NCBI RefSeq assembly: GCF_005145045.1 | Contig: NZ_CP039694.1 | Location: forward strand, 1-64,000 | Source of the DNA: Agrobacterium larrymoorei | GTDB lineage: Bacteria > Pseudomonadota > Alphaproteobacteria > Rhizobiales > Rhizobiaceae | DNA length: 64,000 bases | Reading direction: 5' to 3' | Part shown: positions 8,939 to 18,014 of the stretch, one piece after another | Numbering within the stretch: the first letter of the stretch is position 1 | Layout of the letters: the number at the start of each line of letters is the position of its first letter | Notes under the pieces: model-generated | Database searches by the model: none | Told to the model about the DNA's origin: nothing | The model's input: the letters and a program-made list of their open reading frames with translations, nothing else | Translations under genes and position numbers: made by a program

Positions 8939-9835
8939 TCAGGGGCCGCTCGGCTCACCTGGTTTGTCTTCATTGTCATCGGTTGCAGGTTCGTCGATGT
9001 CGGGTCCGTAGGATGCAAAGAAATGCTTAACTGCGGCCTCATATTTGAAATCCGCCTTAGAGTCCCCTGTAGCGACGATAAGCTTCGAGAGTTGACCTGG
9101 ATGCGCCTTTGAATATATCATCGACAACGCTTCCTCTATCGACGTCGCTCGCGCAGCAAACGTGTCATCCGTGGAGGCCCGATAAAGATAAGACGCGAAG
9201 TCGATCGTTCCTTGAAAAACATTTGTCTGGCGTTCGTCTCCAACATTCTCGATGGGTTTTACAAGAACCGGAAGCGGGGCTGCGATCGCCACGTCACCAT
9301 TCTCGTAGAAAATGTAGGCTGAAGCGCAATCGTTTTGGCCCAATTTCTTCTTCTGGGAGCCGCGAACCTTGTGGGTCTGCGAGACGTTGGCCAATGGTCT
9401 CACATATCGCTTGCCTTGAAAAATAATCGGTACGATTCGGGGTTCGCTGCGGCACGTTTCCGGTTGGAACGTCCTCCCGTCAAAATCAAGGATGAGCGCG
9501 AAATCGCCGCCGGTCGCTTGCTCTCCGCCCAATCGTTCCAAGTCGATCTGATGAAATGCGAACGACGCGCCGCGCCGCTTCAGCAAGGGAGCGAGCAGAC
9601 CAGCCCAATGTCGACCAGCATGCTTCAATTCCGTCGTAAACTCTCCGGAAAGACGCATCTCGGTTTTCGGCGGTGCTGATTGGCTTGTTTGGAACTCGAA
9701 AGATGCGTTCAACGCGCCAAACAACAGCCACCAATCGGCGATATCGGCGTGCGTTGGCGGAACGGCCATGACTTCCTGAAGAAGTGTCATCCAACGCTTC
9801 CCCGACGGCGCTTTTCCTTGCTCCGTCAACCTGAA
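8939..9835 (-). pseudogene. 3' portion of a gene split by IS21 insertion
   Basis: Carries the C-terminal about 296 codons of a protein whose first 78 codons lie at 12462-12696. Removing the IS (9836-12461) and one copy of the target duplication restores one 375-codon frame reading ...GNTGKALFRLTEQGKAPSGK... across the junction. The product is a soluble 374-residue protein of no recognised family with an acidic C-terminal tail (DIDEPATDDNEDKPGE). It lies downstream, on the same strand, of the nuclease-STAND gene at 12844-15711 and is probably its operon partner. The interrupted locus cannot make the full protein. A reading frame entering from the IS end could express only the C-terminal part. 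Confidence 0.85.
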
Positions 9836-9965
9836 TGCGGATTTCAGATTAACGGGACATCGATTCCGGTAAATCCCGGACAGTCGTTTCACTAAATCGC
9901 GGACAGTCCCGCGGGATTGACTTTCGTTCGCCTGGTTGATGTCATTGGTTATTGATTTCGGCGTT

Positions 9966-10718
9966 TTACGCTTCGGTCAAGAGCGGTCTTGGTTTTTGCT
10001 TCCTCATGCTGTCTCCCTCGAGCGCAATTCGATGGGCGTTATGGACGATACGATCGAGGATGGCGTCAGCGATCGTTGGTTCGCCGATCATCTCGTGCCA
10101 CTGCGCGACGGGAAGCTGGGCGGTGATCAGAGTGGATTTCCGGCGGTAGCGCTCTTCGAAGATTTCCAGGAGATCGAGCCGCTGCTGATCGCTGAGCGCG
10201 TGGGTTCCCCAGTCATCAAGGATGAGTAATTGAACACGCGCGAGCTTGTCGACCAATCGGGGAAACCGCCCGTCGAGGCGCGCTAGCGCCAAATCCTCGA
10301 AGAGACGGGGCATGCGGACATAGAGAACGGAATAATCGAGGCGGGCCGCTTGCCGTCCGATGGCGCAGGCGAGCCATGTTTTGCCCGTTCCCGTTTGTCC
10401 GGTCAGGATCAAGTGCTCATGGGCCTTGAGCCATTCGCCTTGGGCAAGCGAGAGGAGCTGTCGGCGGTCGAGGCCGCGAGGGGCGGCGAAGTCGATGTTC
10501 TCGATGCAAGCATCGGGGAAACGCAGTTTGGCGATTGCAAGCCGGTTGGTCAGTCGCTTGTCGCCGCGCACGGCCATCTCCCGATCAAGCATCAGGCCGA
10601 GCCATTCATCGCGGTTGAGATCGCTGCCCTCAGGTTGATTGGCCAGGTCGCGATATGCTGCCGCCATGCCGGATAGGCCGAGCGCATGCATCTGGTCGAG
10701 GGTTGGATGTGTGAGCAT
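9966..10718 (-). CDS. istB: IstB, IS21 transposition helper ATPase
   Basis: A 250-residue AAA+ ATPase of the IstB/DnaC type. It has Walker [14 protein letters not shown] near residues 103-115 and Walker B LLILDDWG. IstB assembles on target DNA and activates the IstA transposase. Length and start (ATG at 10718, 18 bases after the istA stop) are typical. No lesion is visible in this gene, unlike its istA partner. It lies wholly within the IS inserted between the two halves of the 374-residue gene. Confidence 0.93.
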   Translation of the reverse strand: MLTHPTLDQMHALGLSGMAAAYRDLANQPEGSDLNRDEWLGLMLDREMAVRGDKRLTNRLAIAKLRFPDACIENIDFAAPRGLDRRQLLSLAQGEWLKAHEHLILTGQTGTGKTWLACAIGRQAARLDYSVLYVRMPRLFEDLALARLDGRFPRLVDKLARVQLLILDDWGTHALSDQQRLDLLEIFEERYRRKSTLITAQLPVAQWHEMIGEPTIADAILDRIVHNAHRIALEGDSMRKQKPRPLLTEA

Positions 10719-10736
10719 GTGAGTATCTTCCTTTCT

Positions 10737-12290
10737 TCACTGGTAATAGGAGCTGCCGCGGATGTTGCCATGCACCGGGGTGGGCTTGACTGGCTCAGCA
10801 CCAGGCGGGGCCTGATCGAGACCGGATTTGAGGATGGTGCTGACGGAGGAATAGCTGAGCGCATTGATCGTCAGTGCCCGATCGCACGCCGCTTCCAGAC
10901 GCTCGGGGCCGTACCGGCGCGCGAGCGATAGAACGCCTTGAGCGGCGCGGTATCCCTGCTGAGGATGAGGTCTATCGCGCATCAGCCGCTCGATCAGGAT
11001 TGCAGCGTTGCGGCCAATCTTTGCAGCTTGCTTGATGAGGCTCGCAGGCGTCGTGTTGGCATAATGCTGATGTGTCTTCGGCATATGCTCGTTGACGGTG
11101 ACATGACCGCCCCGCTGCGACGTCCGGCGGTGGCTGGCGACACGTTGGTGATCATGGAGGATCTCGACGATCCGGCTTGTAAGCCGGACATCGACCTGGC
11201 GGCCGATCAGGCGGTGCGGCACGGAATAGAAGGCCTTGTCGACCTCGACATGGTAGTCGGGATGAACCTTTGCCGACTTCCATTCGGAATATTCGAATGG
11301 CGTTGCCGGCAAGGGCGCAAGCGCGTCTTGCTCGATCTCCTCGAAGAGCTGCCGGCGGGATTTGCCAACCCGGCGCATCGGCCGGCTATTGAGATCGTCG
11401 AGAAGCTGGCTGATCCGCACGTTGAGATCGACAAGGCTGAAGAAACGGTCGTTTCTCAGCCGCGCCAGGATCCAGCGCTCGACGATGAGAACGCTGCCTT
11501 CGACCTTGGCCTTGTCCTTCGGCCGTTTCGGACGGGTCGGCAGGATCGTCGTGTCGTAATGCTCGGCGAATGCCGCAAAAGTGGCGTTGATGGTCGGCTC
11601 GAACCACAAGGGCTTGGCAACGCCGGCCTTGAGGTTGTCGCAGACGATGGCTTTCGTCACGCCACCGAAGAAACCCAGCGCCAGCTGCTGACCCTCGATC
11701 CAGTCGGGCAACCGTTGAGTGAAGCTTGCATAGGCGAAGGTGTACAAGGAGGCTGGCAGAACCGCGACGAAAATCTGCGCCAGCCGGATTTCGCCCGTCA
11801 CCGGATCGATCACCGGGACGGTTTGGCCGGCGTAGTCGGTCTGCATCGCCGCGCCGGCAGTGTGGCGATTGCGGAAGGTGGCGCTGGCGCGCTGCTCGAA
11901 AGCGGCAAACCGCTCGCAGAACCACGTGTATCCCTAACCGTTGGGGTGCCGTTCGCGATATTCCTGCCACAACAGCGTCAGTGTCACGCCCTTCCGCTTC
12001 AATTCACTGGCGATCTTGCCCCAGTCGGGTTCGTGCATGTCCTGGGGCGGACGGCCGCGACGATGGAACAGGCGGCGCTGCAGAATGCCATCATCGTCCA
12101 GCCCAGGCGGTAACGGCCAGCCCGTCAGCCCGGCCTCACGCGCCCGCAGCAGGTAGGTCGAAATGGTCGTTTTGCTGATCTTCAGCCGTTCCGATATCGC
12201 ACGAACCGAAAGCCCCTGTTCGTGCGTCAGTCGCAATATCGATCGAATGTCCTTCACGTCAGTAAGTCTCACCTGCTTCCGTCTCGCCAT
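10737..12290 (-). pseudogene. istA: IstA transposase of IS21 family, interrupted by an amber codon
   Basis: The minus-strand frame 12290 to 10737 would encode a 517-residue IstA: an N-terminal helix-turn-helix (LSVRAISERLKISKTTISTY) and a DDE integrase core (MQTDYAGQTVPV, later KDKAKVEGSV). The frame is broken once, by TAG at 11934-11936, within HPNG-stop-GYTWFCERF. Relatives have HP(D/N)GYGY(S/T)WFCERY here, so one tyrosine codon became a stop. There is no frameshift: (12290-11846) is a multiple of three and reading continues in phase. Unless the stop is read through or a full IstA acts in trans, the element is inactive. Confidence 0.9.
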
Positions 12291-12461
12291 TCATCAGCCC
12301 CTCGTTCAAATCGAGGTCCAGAATGGCAAAACGGCGCGTGCGAAAGTCGATCTTTATGCCGAAAGACTGTCCGGGATTCACCGGAATCGCTGTCCGGGAA
12401 TTAGCGGAAATGCTGTCCGGGATTTAATGGAATCCCTGTCCGCGAATTACCGAAACCCGCA

Positions 12462-12696
12462 ACCTGAACAGGGCTTTACCGGTATTGCCAAAGCTTCCAT
12501 CAAAGGAGCGAGCAATGAGCGCGTTGTAGAAGGAATCCGTTGAGCCTGGTGTCTCAACTTCCACCAGCCTCAGCGCCGCTTGGAATTCCTTATTCTGAAG
12601 CAGTGTCAACGCGGCGTCATGGCCGTCCATTACCTCGTTCGGACGCAGACCTGATGCTGCCTCGAAATCGCCGATCTCTACCCGTTCGCCACCCAT
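12462..12696 (-). pseudogene. 5' portion of the gene split by IS21
   Basis: Encodes the first 78 residues, starting MGGERVEIGDFEAAS, of the protein continued at 8939-9828. The start at 12696 is chosen because AGGGAAAG lies just upstream. A longer frame to 12738 lacks such a site. The last sense codons before the insertion read GNTGKALFR, and the distal part resumes with LTEQGKAP. Only this N-terminal fragment plus IS-derived residues can be made now. It lies 148 bases downstream of the stop of the STAND NTPase gene, consistent with co-transcription before the insertion. Confidence 0.82.
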
Positions 12697-12843
12697 CTGC
12701 TTTCCCTCATTGCCTTGTCCTGTCTCGGAACATCGCAATAGCAGGGAGGAATTAAAGACCTACTGCCTTTTAAGGTGAATCCGGCGCTAACGCTCGCTGT
12801 GGTTTAAAAGCCGCCACCATTGTCACTAGGAGACTAACGCGAA

Positions 12844-15711
12844 CTACGCAGCGCCGTGACACTTTTTGTATTTTTTGCCCGAACCGCAGGGGCAGGGGTC
12901 ATTTCGGCCCACCTTCTTCGGCAAGGATAAACTGGGCTCAGGACGTAATCGCTGGCGCGATGATGCGCGAACTCGCATCTCAGAAATGCGGCGCCGGTGA
13001 TACTCGACATCGCGTAGAACGTCTGCTTCCAGACCAGCCTCGTACGGCGCGAGCTTCGCCATCTCACGATCAGCTGCGAATAAGTCCCCACATAACGCCA
13101 GCACTTCGGCATATTGCGCACGCACGGGCACGAGTTTAGACGCCATCTTCAAATGAATGACGTTTGGTAGCAGGCTGGTTTCGATCAACGAGCGGGCCGT
13201 ATCATACTCATGTCGTTTGATACACTCATCAACAAAGTCTTGGCCGAGCCGGATCAGGGAATCGGGGGCTTGCGCGAGTTCGTAGAGCTTCATTGCATTC
13301 AACCGCGCTCTGCCGGCATCACGGCCAATCGCATTTATGGCCTTTGCATGGAGGTCGAGAGTATCGGCCAGGTGTTTAAGGTCGTCGACAAGCGTTTCGG
13401 ACTTCACCAACAAAGGCCAGATTTTATCACGATTGCGGAAATCGAGGTCGGTAGCTCGGATCCCCAGAAGTCCGAAATATTCGCTGGCAAGCTCCTCAGT
13501 CTCGGAGATCGTGGCATCGTAAGCCTGCAGGAAATATAGTGCATTCGCGGCATTGTATCGGAAAATACGCCGATGAGCTGAACTGTCGGGTAATGAATCG
13601 TCGATTGACGCGATAAGCTTAATAACGGCGGCTGAATCCCTTTCGGCAGCAGCGATGTTCATCCGCTTCATCGCCTCGGCCAGACGCTCCTCCTCGCCAA
13701 AAGTATAAACATCAATAAGTTGGCTCATTCCATCGACGTAACGCCTTGCCGAAGCGTAGTCACTGCGTTTCATTGCACCGAAGACCAGCCCATCAAACGC
13801 CCAGAAGCGGTCTTCAGGAGCCGTCTCTTCTGATGATGCAGCATGAACCAGGAACGGATGGACGTCAGACCAAACGCCAATCTCATGGAAAAGCTCATCT
13901 GTCGCTAGCTCGACTAGTGGCTTGATATCACCAACGGCGGCAAGAGTTCGCAGATAGAGCCCGAAACGCTGCAAGTCAAACTGGTCGTTGATCGTGTCGA
14001 ACAGGACGTCTTTCAGGGCTGTTCGTGCCGACAGGAGCTTGTCCTCGCCAGTGTCGGTGAGATACGACAGGCCGACAAGACGCAGGGCATCATGGACTTT
14101 GAGACGATCGCCCGCATAGATCTCGAGCGACCCCGATGTGCGAAGCTGCCGCAATGCCTGTGTGGCACCTACGGCATCTATTCCCGTTGCGCTCGCAAGC
14201 AAGCTTGTAACCTCCAATCGCGTTAGAGGAATGTCGGATAAGCTAAGAACTGACAACACCTCTCTGTTTTTTGCAGAAAGCGCCAGCAATACTCGCTTGA
14301 GGATCAATTCCTGAGCGGTCTCGACCAGATGCGTCTGTGATTCAAGACTGTCACAAAGCTCCCTAATCGAGCCAGCATATTCCTGTGCCGCGATGGAGAC
14401 GGCGTTCAAGACGTAAAGGGGGAAACCGCCCGTTAATCTCAGAAGCCTTTGGCACGCTGCGACATCGGCAACGCATCCACCAGCATTCGATGCGGCGGCG
14501 ACTGTGTCGATGCCCCAGCCTCGCAACGGCTCGGCAGCGCCCCCCACGAGGGCTTCCAGTTCGGCAACCTGTGGCCCCGGATGGCTGAGAAGAACGAATT
14601 TGATCGCCGTCAAGGGCTTTACGACGGCGTGGATATCCGATGGTTCGAGCCGGTGTGCATTATCGAGCACGAGCGTGATATCCATCCCGTCCCTTGCGAG
14701 GCGTTCGCTAATACGACGGAGAATTTCGATGCCAGACGCACCTGGCATCAGAACATCGCCTAACCCACCTCGTTGATTGCCAAACAGAGTCGCCGCGAGT
14801 TCCCGCGCCAGAGAGGATGCAAGGGACTGGCCGGGTGTGTCGCTAACATCATAATAGACTGCCGGACTTGTCGAATGAAGGGCGGCCTGAGCAACCCATG
14901 CAGTTTTTCCCGCACCAGAATACCCGATGACGATCCGAACCTGCGCAGTGCTTGAGAGAGGTGGTTCGTTTTCCTGTGCCCAATAGGTGCGCGGCGGGGC
15001 AGGGAAGTCCTGAAGTTGAACAGCGAGCTGGTCGAAAAGCTGCGGTAACTCGGTGCGCCTGAAGATGTGGTCCGCGCGAGGCGGGTATCCTGCTGAGGCT
15101 AGCGCAACAGCGCCTGCGAGTTTCCAGACGAGAATTTCAGGCGTCAACTGACCAAAGGGCAGATCGCCGGCAAGTGTCGCACACTGCTGGATGGCGCCAG
15201 ATATGTCTTCAGCCGGCCTGGGGAGTGCGGCGTCAACCGAGCCCTGCATTTCCGGCCAGTGCAGCTCGACATCGGCCGGCCAGTTTGGTGCCCTAAGGCG
15301 TGCCAGCAAGGCCTTGTCTGGCGCGGTGTTCGCCGCCACCACGAAGGCGGCTGACCCTGTCCTATCCCCGCGGGCATGCGCAGCGCGCAGGTCGTCAAAC
15401 CTGCCAAGGGCAGACTTGATATCGGCGAAGGTCAGAAGGCCTTTTCGTGTCTTGACCTGGATATATAGTCGGCGTGCACCGATCACGACCTCGATATCTT
15501 CGTCACGTTCAACGCAGATCAGTTCTACGGCAGCCGCCGCCGCCAATAGTAGACAGTTGGCGGCGTAAAGATGTTGGTAAAGGAATCCGCGGTGTAACGC
15601 TTCGATCCTGATCAACTGTTGTGGATCGAGGACCGGCGGTATCTCTATCGGGTGCATCGGCAATCTCTGGTCTCTTCTGCAATATGTTGTCCGCCTTCGC
15701 TCTGTCTGCAA
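12844..15711 (-). CDS. Nuclease-like domain, STAND NTPase and SEC-C zinc motif protein
   Basis: A 955-residue multidomain protein. Residues about 35-160 look like a Cap4/Mrr-type PD-(D/E)xK nuclease fold (EDIEV at 71-75, IQVKTRKG at 84-91). Residues 260-560 are a STAND-type NTPase with Walker A GYSGAGKT (263-270) and Walker [10 protein letters not shown] (345-353), then winged-helix-like sequence. Residues about 580-900 are helical repeats. The end (935-955) is a classic SEC-C zinc motif, [19 protein letters not shown]. Nuclease-STAND-repeat architectures are known from Avs-type antiphage sensors, but a SEC-C tail is unusual there. An internal ATG at 15657 (MHPIEIPP) may be the true start. 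The IS-split gene lies downstream. Domains are seen; the defence role is inference. Confidence 0.85.
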   Translation of the reverse strand: MQTERRRTTYCRRDQRLPMHPIEIPPVLDPQQLIRIEALHRGFLYQHLYAANCLLLAAAAAVELICVERDEDIEVVIGARRLYIQVKTRKGLLTFADIKSALGRFDDLRAAHARGDRTGSAAFVVAANTAPDKALLARLRAPNWPADVELHWPEMQGSVDAALPRPAEDISGAIQQCATLAGDLPFGQLTPEILVWKLAGAVALASAGYPPRADHIFRRTELPQLFDQLAVQLQDFPAPPRTYWAQENEPPLSSTAQVRIVIGYSGAGKTAWVAQAALHSTSPAVYYDVSDTPGQSLASSLARELAATLFGNQRGGLGDVLMPGASGIEILRRISERLARDGMDITLVLDNAHRLEPSDIHAVVKPLTAIKFVLLSHPGPQVAELEALVGGAAEPLRGWGIDTVAAASNAGGCVADVAACQRLLRLTGGFPLYVLNAVSIAAQEYAGSIRELCDSLESQTHLVETAQELILKRVLLALSAKNREVLSVLSLSDIPLTRLEVTSLLASATGIDAVGATQALRQLRTSGSLEIYAGDRLKVHDALRLVGLSYLTDTGEDKLLSARTALKDVLFDTINDQFDLQRFGLYLRTLAAVGDIKPLVELATDELFHEIGVWSDVHPFLVHAASSEETAPEDRFWAFDGLVFGAMKRSDYASARRYVDGMSQLIDVYTFGEEERLAEAMKRMNIAAAERDSAAVIKLIASIDDSLPDSSAHRRIFRYNAANALYFLQAYDATISETEELASEYFGLLGIRATDLDFRNRDKIWPLLVKSETLVDDLKHLADTLDLHAKAINAIGRDAGRARLNAMKLYELAQAPDSLIRLGQDFVDECIKRHEYDTARSLIETSLLPNVIHLKMASKLVPVRAQYAEVLALCGDLFAADREMAKLAPYEAGLEADVLRDVEYHRRRISEMRVRASSRQRLRPEPSLSLPKKVGRNDPCPCGSGKKYKKCHGAA

Positions 15712-16027
15712 GAATTATCGGCGGTAGGTGCATCGATCTCTTAAGCGAGATTCGTACAAAAATTGAAAATATCGATGACAGATCGGCTGCAATCGCATCG
15801 TGGGCTTCAGTCACCTTGGGTATGCTATGCCTTTTAGGACATTCGAGCGGCTCGCCCACTCCTCATGATCCTAGTACATAGTCGCCAGGCTGGAGCCTGC
15901 ATGGAATTCTTTTTGCTGGGCGTCACTGGACGACATTGCTTTGAATGTGGCGTTCAAGTTGATCTTTCGACGTAACGAACACGTGTGATGGTAGAAATGC
16001 TAAGCCAATTATCCAATACGTTTGACG
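15712..16027. other. Intergenic stretch between the STAND gene and the vapBC operator
   Basis: Divergent intergenic DNA that should hold the STAND-gene promoter on the minus strand. I see only chance reading frames and no strong hairpin before the dyads at 16028. Confidence 0.4.
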
Positions 16028-16059
16028 GCCATCAAGATGGCGTATGCCATCTTGATGGC
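16028..16059. promoter_or_regulatory. Tandem palindromes, likely VapBC operator
   Basis: GCCATCAAGATGGC (16028-16041) and GCCATCTTGATGGC (16046-16059) are separated by GTAT. Each is itself a dyad GCCATC-NN-GATGGC, and together they form a perfect 14-bp inverted repeat. The site ends 44 bases before the vapB ATG. Type II antitoxins autoregulate through such paired palindromes, so binding by the VapBC complex is the natural reading. Confidence 0.75.
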
Positions 16060-16103
16060 TCTCCCTATTTCCATTAGATTGGATTCGGACGAAGGAGCAT
16101 TCA

Positions 16104-16352
16104 ATGGTAACCCCGCAACTATCTGTTCGCAGTTCCAAAGCACGCGATCTTGCCCACAAGCTTGCTCGACGAGAAAATCGCACGATCGCTGATATCGTCG
16201 AGCGCGCGCTCGAAACCTACGAGGCTCGTGAGGCGGGACGTGAACCGGCTGCGAAATTCTATAGCCGTCTGTCATCGCAGTCGGGTACGGATATCGATTT
16301 CGGTAGTATCATCGATGAAAACAGACGCGCTCACAAAGGCGTCGAGCTTTGA
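16104..16352 (+). CDS. vapB: VapB-type antitoxin
   Basis: An 82-residue type II antitoxin of the PSK/VapB transcription-factor type. The N-terminal ribbon-helix-helix-like part (LSVRSSKARDLAHKLARRENRTIADIVERAL) binds DNA; the C-terminal tail should wrap and inhibit the PIN-domain toxin. The ATG at 16104 follows GAAGGAG at good spacing. The stop overlaps the toxin start (TTGA at 16349-16352), giving translational coupling. Tandem palindromes 44 bases upstream are the probable autoregulatory operator. Confidence 0.88.
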   Translation: MVTPQLSVRSSKARDLAHKLARRENRTIADIVERALETYEAREAGREPAAKFYSRLSSQSGTDIDFGSIIDENRRAHKGVEL

Positions 16353-16762
16353 TTTTTCTCGACACGAATGTGATGTCGGAGACCTTGAAGAAAGCTCCCG
16401 ATTCTGCGGTTATAGCATGGCTGGTTCGTCACGACGCCGAATTAGCATTGCCGACGGTTGCAGTTGCTGAGATCGCTTTTGGCATTCAAAAGATCAGGCC
16501 GGATCAGCGCGCAGATCGCCTGGAAGAGGGACTTGTGAGCTGGCGCCGCCGGTTCTCCGACAAGATGTTCGCCTTCACGGAAGAAGCAGCGTTGGCCTAC
16601 GGCGATATCATGGGAGAGGCTGCGCGGCAGGGGAAAGGAATGTCGGCTCCGGACGGCATGATTGCGGCGATAGCGCGGATTAATGGTGGCCGGTTGGCAA
16701 CCCGAAACCTCAAAGATTTCGAGACAACAGGGCTCGAATTGATCTCGCCCTGGAAATTCTGA
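16349..16762 (+). CDS. vapC: VapC-type PIN-domain RNase toxin
   Basis: A 137-residue PIN-domain ribonuclease toxin. The acidic catalytic set is visible: Asp5 in FLDTNVMSE, Glu41 in VAVAEIAFG, Asp102 in APDGMIAA and Asp123 in LATRNLKDF. VapC toxins cleave tRNA or rRNA when the antitoxin is lost, stabilising the plasmid. It starts at TTG 16349 inside the vapB stop region, so translation is coupled. The overlap and intact residues suggest a working module. Confidence 0.92.
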   Translation: MIFLDTNVMSETLKKAPDSAVIAWLVRHDAELALPTVAVAEIAFGIQKIRPDQRADRLEEGLVSWRRRFSDKMFAFTEEAALAYGDIMGEAARQGKGMSAPDGMIAAIARINGGRLATRNLKDFETTGLELISPWKF

Positions 16763-16777
16763 TAGTGAGAACCTGTC

Positions 16778-17450
16778 CTACAACAATCGGAGCCGCTCGC
16801 CCGCTTCTGCGTGTAACACTGTTATAATAGCTGGATGCTTGCTGGACGGATCGGTGGCGTGATTGCTCCATCGCCTCAGGGAGAGGGATGCCTCGGTTGG
16901 CCGCTTCGGTTAGATAGCCTGACCGCATATGCGCCGAAAACTCCCCACTGGCAGCCCAGCAATCTCTGCCCTCTGCTTCTGGATTGCATTGATACTGCCG
17001 ATCGAGCGCCCGCCGCGACACCGTCCCCCAACGCCCGATTCCCTGAAACACACTGCCCTTGTCGATCTTAACGGCCGCCACCCAGGCGTTGAGCGCCTCG
17101 ACGGGCCGACCGGTCAGATAGACGATGTCGTCCTGCTCGCCGGTCGTTTTTTGGTGCGGCCGAGATGAGTGGCCAAAGAGGGGAGGGGAGGGATGTCTTC
17201 GGTCTCAATCGGAGCTTCCACGGTCAGTTGTTCCAGGCGGAGGCCTGCGATCTCGCTGCGCCGGCCGCTGCCGGGGGGAAAGGCGCCCTTCAGGATCGCC
17301 CGGTCACTGACGTCGCGTAGGCTGCCAGCAGCTTGGCTAGCACGTCGCCGGTCACCGCTTTCGCGCTCTTGCGACGACGCTGTCTCAGGACGGCCCGCAC
17401 GGCGAGGCGAATGGCGGACTTGAGGGAAGCGGGACTGACCGCGCCCTCTA
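16778..17450 (-). pseudogene. Decayed tyrosine recombinase
   Basis: Reading the minus strand piecewise gives most of a phage-type integrase. A SAM-like segment (SAIRLAVRAVLRQRRRKSAKAVTGDVLAKLLAAY) is followed by the first catalytic Arg block (GRRSEIAGLRLEQL). A middle segment is GRPVEALNAWVAAVKIDKGSVF, and the C-terminal block is FSAHMRSGYLTEAANRG then SRHRSVQQASSYYN with the catalytic Tyr. Several frameshifts separate the blocks, and the HxLR motif has lost a codon (HMRSG instead of HGLRSG). A segment near 16960-17000 is shifted and then restored by a second shift. It cannot make an active enzyme. Confidence 0.8.
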
Positions 17451-17454
17451 TACC

Positions 17455-17737
17455 CGGAGCCATGATTTTCGCTTTGATGTTCGGCTTGGGCAACGTCCCG
17501 CTGAGCATTGTCAGCGGCACCCTGCCGCTGGCGCTGTTTGGCAGCGAAGGTTGCGGCAAGCTGCAGGGGAAGGTGATGGCCGCTCGACTGATCGTTTCGG
17601 CTTCAGCCCCCTTCGTCACGGTATTGGCAATGGAAGGGCTGGGGTTCTCGTTGTCCCTAGCAGGGATCGTCGGCCTCGGCCTGCTGGCCCTGCCCTGTTC
17701 GTCCTGCTTGGGAGCTTTCGCCGCCAAGGCATGGTAG
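17455..17737 (+). pseudogene. 3' remnant of an MFS transporter gene
   Basis: A plus-strand frame encodes MIFALMFGLGNVPLSIVSGT, PLALFG and further hydrophobic helices, then stops at 17737. This matches the last part of a major facilitator superfamily transporter, with about three membrane segments. The N-terminal two thirds are missing; the integrase remnant abuts on the left. A hydrophobic short frame starting at 17747 is cut by the IS21 end at 17795. Confidence 0.55.
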
Positions 17738-17851
17738 GCTGATCGCATGTTGCATATCCTCTTTGCCCTCTCGCTGGCGATCGTCGCTCTGCTCTGTCAA
17801 TCAGCACCGAACATTCACCCCTTTTACTTATCCAATTTTGACCCCCCTGTA

Positions 17852-18014
17852 TGCGATCAGCGCTTGGCCTGCCCGGCGCTGGCCGGGGTTGCAGAGGGTA
17901 GGCCAAGTGCGGGTGATGGGTATCTTCGGCTTTAGATCCCATGAGGAGTGAACAGCGGCCGCCGCTCTGGCAGAGTGAGGTTGCATCAAAACACTCGCTC
18001 AGGAGGAGCAGTTT
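17852..18014 (+). ncRNA. Candidate IS110 bridge-RNA region (left-end non-coding part)
   Basis: The segment between the IS21 terminal block and the IS110 transposase has a strong stem: CTTGGCCTGCCC (17863-17874) pairs with GGGTAGGCCAAG (17896-17907) with one G-U pair. An alternative inner hairpin is CCCGGC/GCCGGG (17872-17877, 17882-17887). IS110-group elements encode a structured bridge RNA in this position that guides target choice. Position and structure fit; transcript ends and guide loops were not determined. Confidence 0.4.

Larger units (their letters stand above)
9836..12461 (-). mobile_element. IS21-family insertion sequence (copy 1), istA defective
   Basis: A 2.63-kb element with istA and istB on the minus strand. 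The ends align as imperfect inverted repeats: left TGCGGATTTC..., right (reverse complement) TGCGGGTTTC.... Each end carries repeated copies of a motif near TCCCGGACAG, two at the left and four at the right (about 12367-12443), as is usual for IS21. It is flanked by a 7-bp direct repeat ACCTGAA (9829-9835 and 12462-12468), or 8 bp if the adjacent A is counted. The clean duplication and in-frame restoration of the split gene indicate a fairly recent insertion. istA has an in-frame stop, so the copy probably cannot move by itself. Confidence 0.92.

Noticed and set aside
10938..12113. A 391-codon plus-strand frame opposite istA of IS21 copy 1
   Set aside because: Antisense shadow; the minus strand has conserved transposase motifs.
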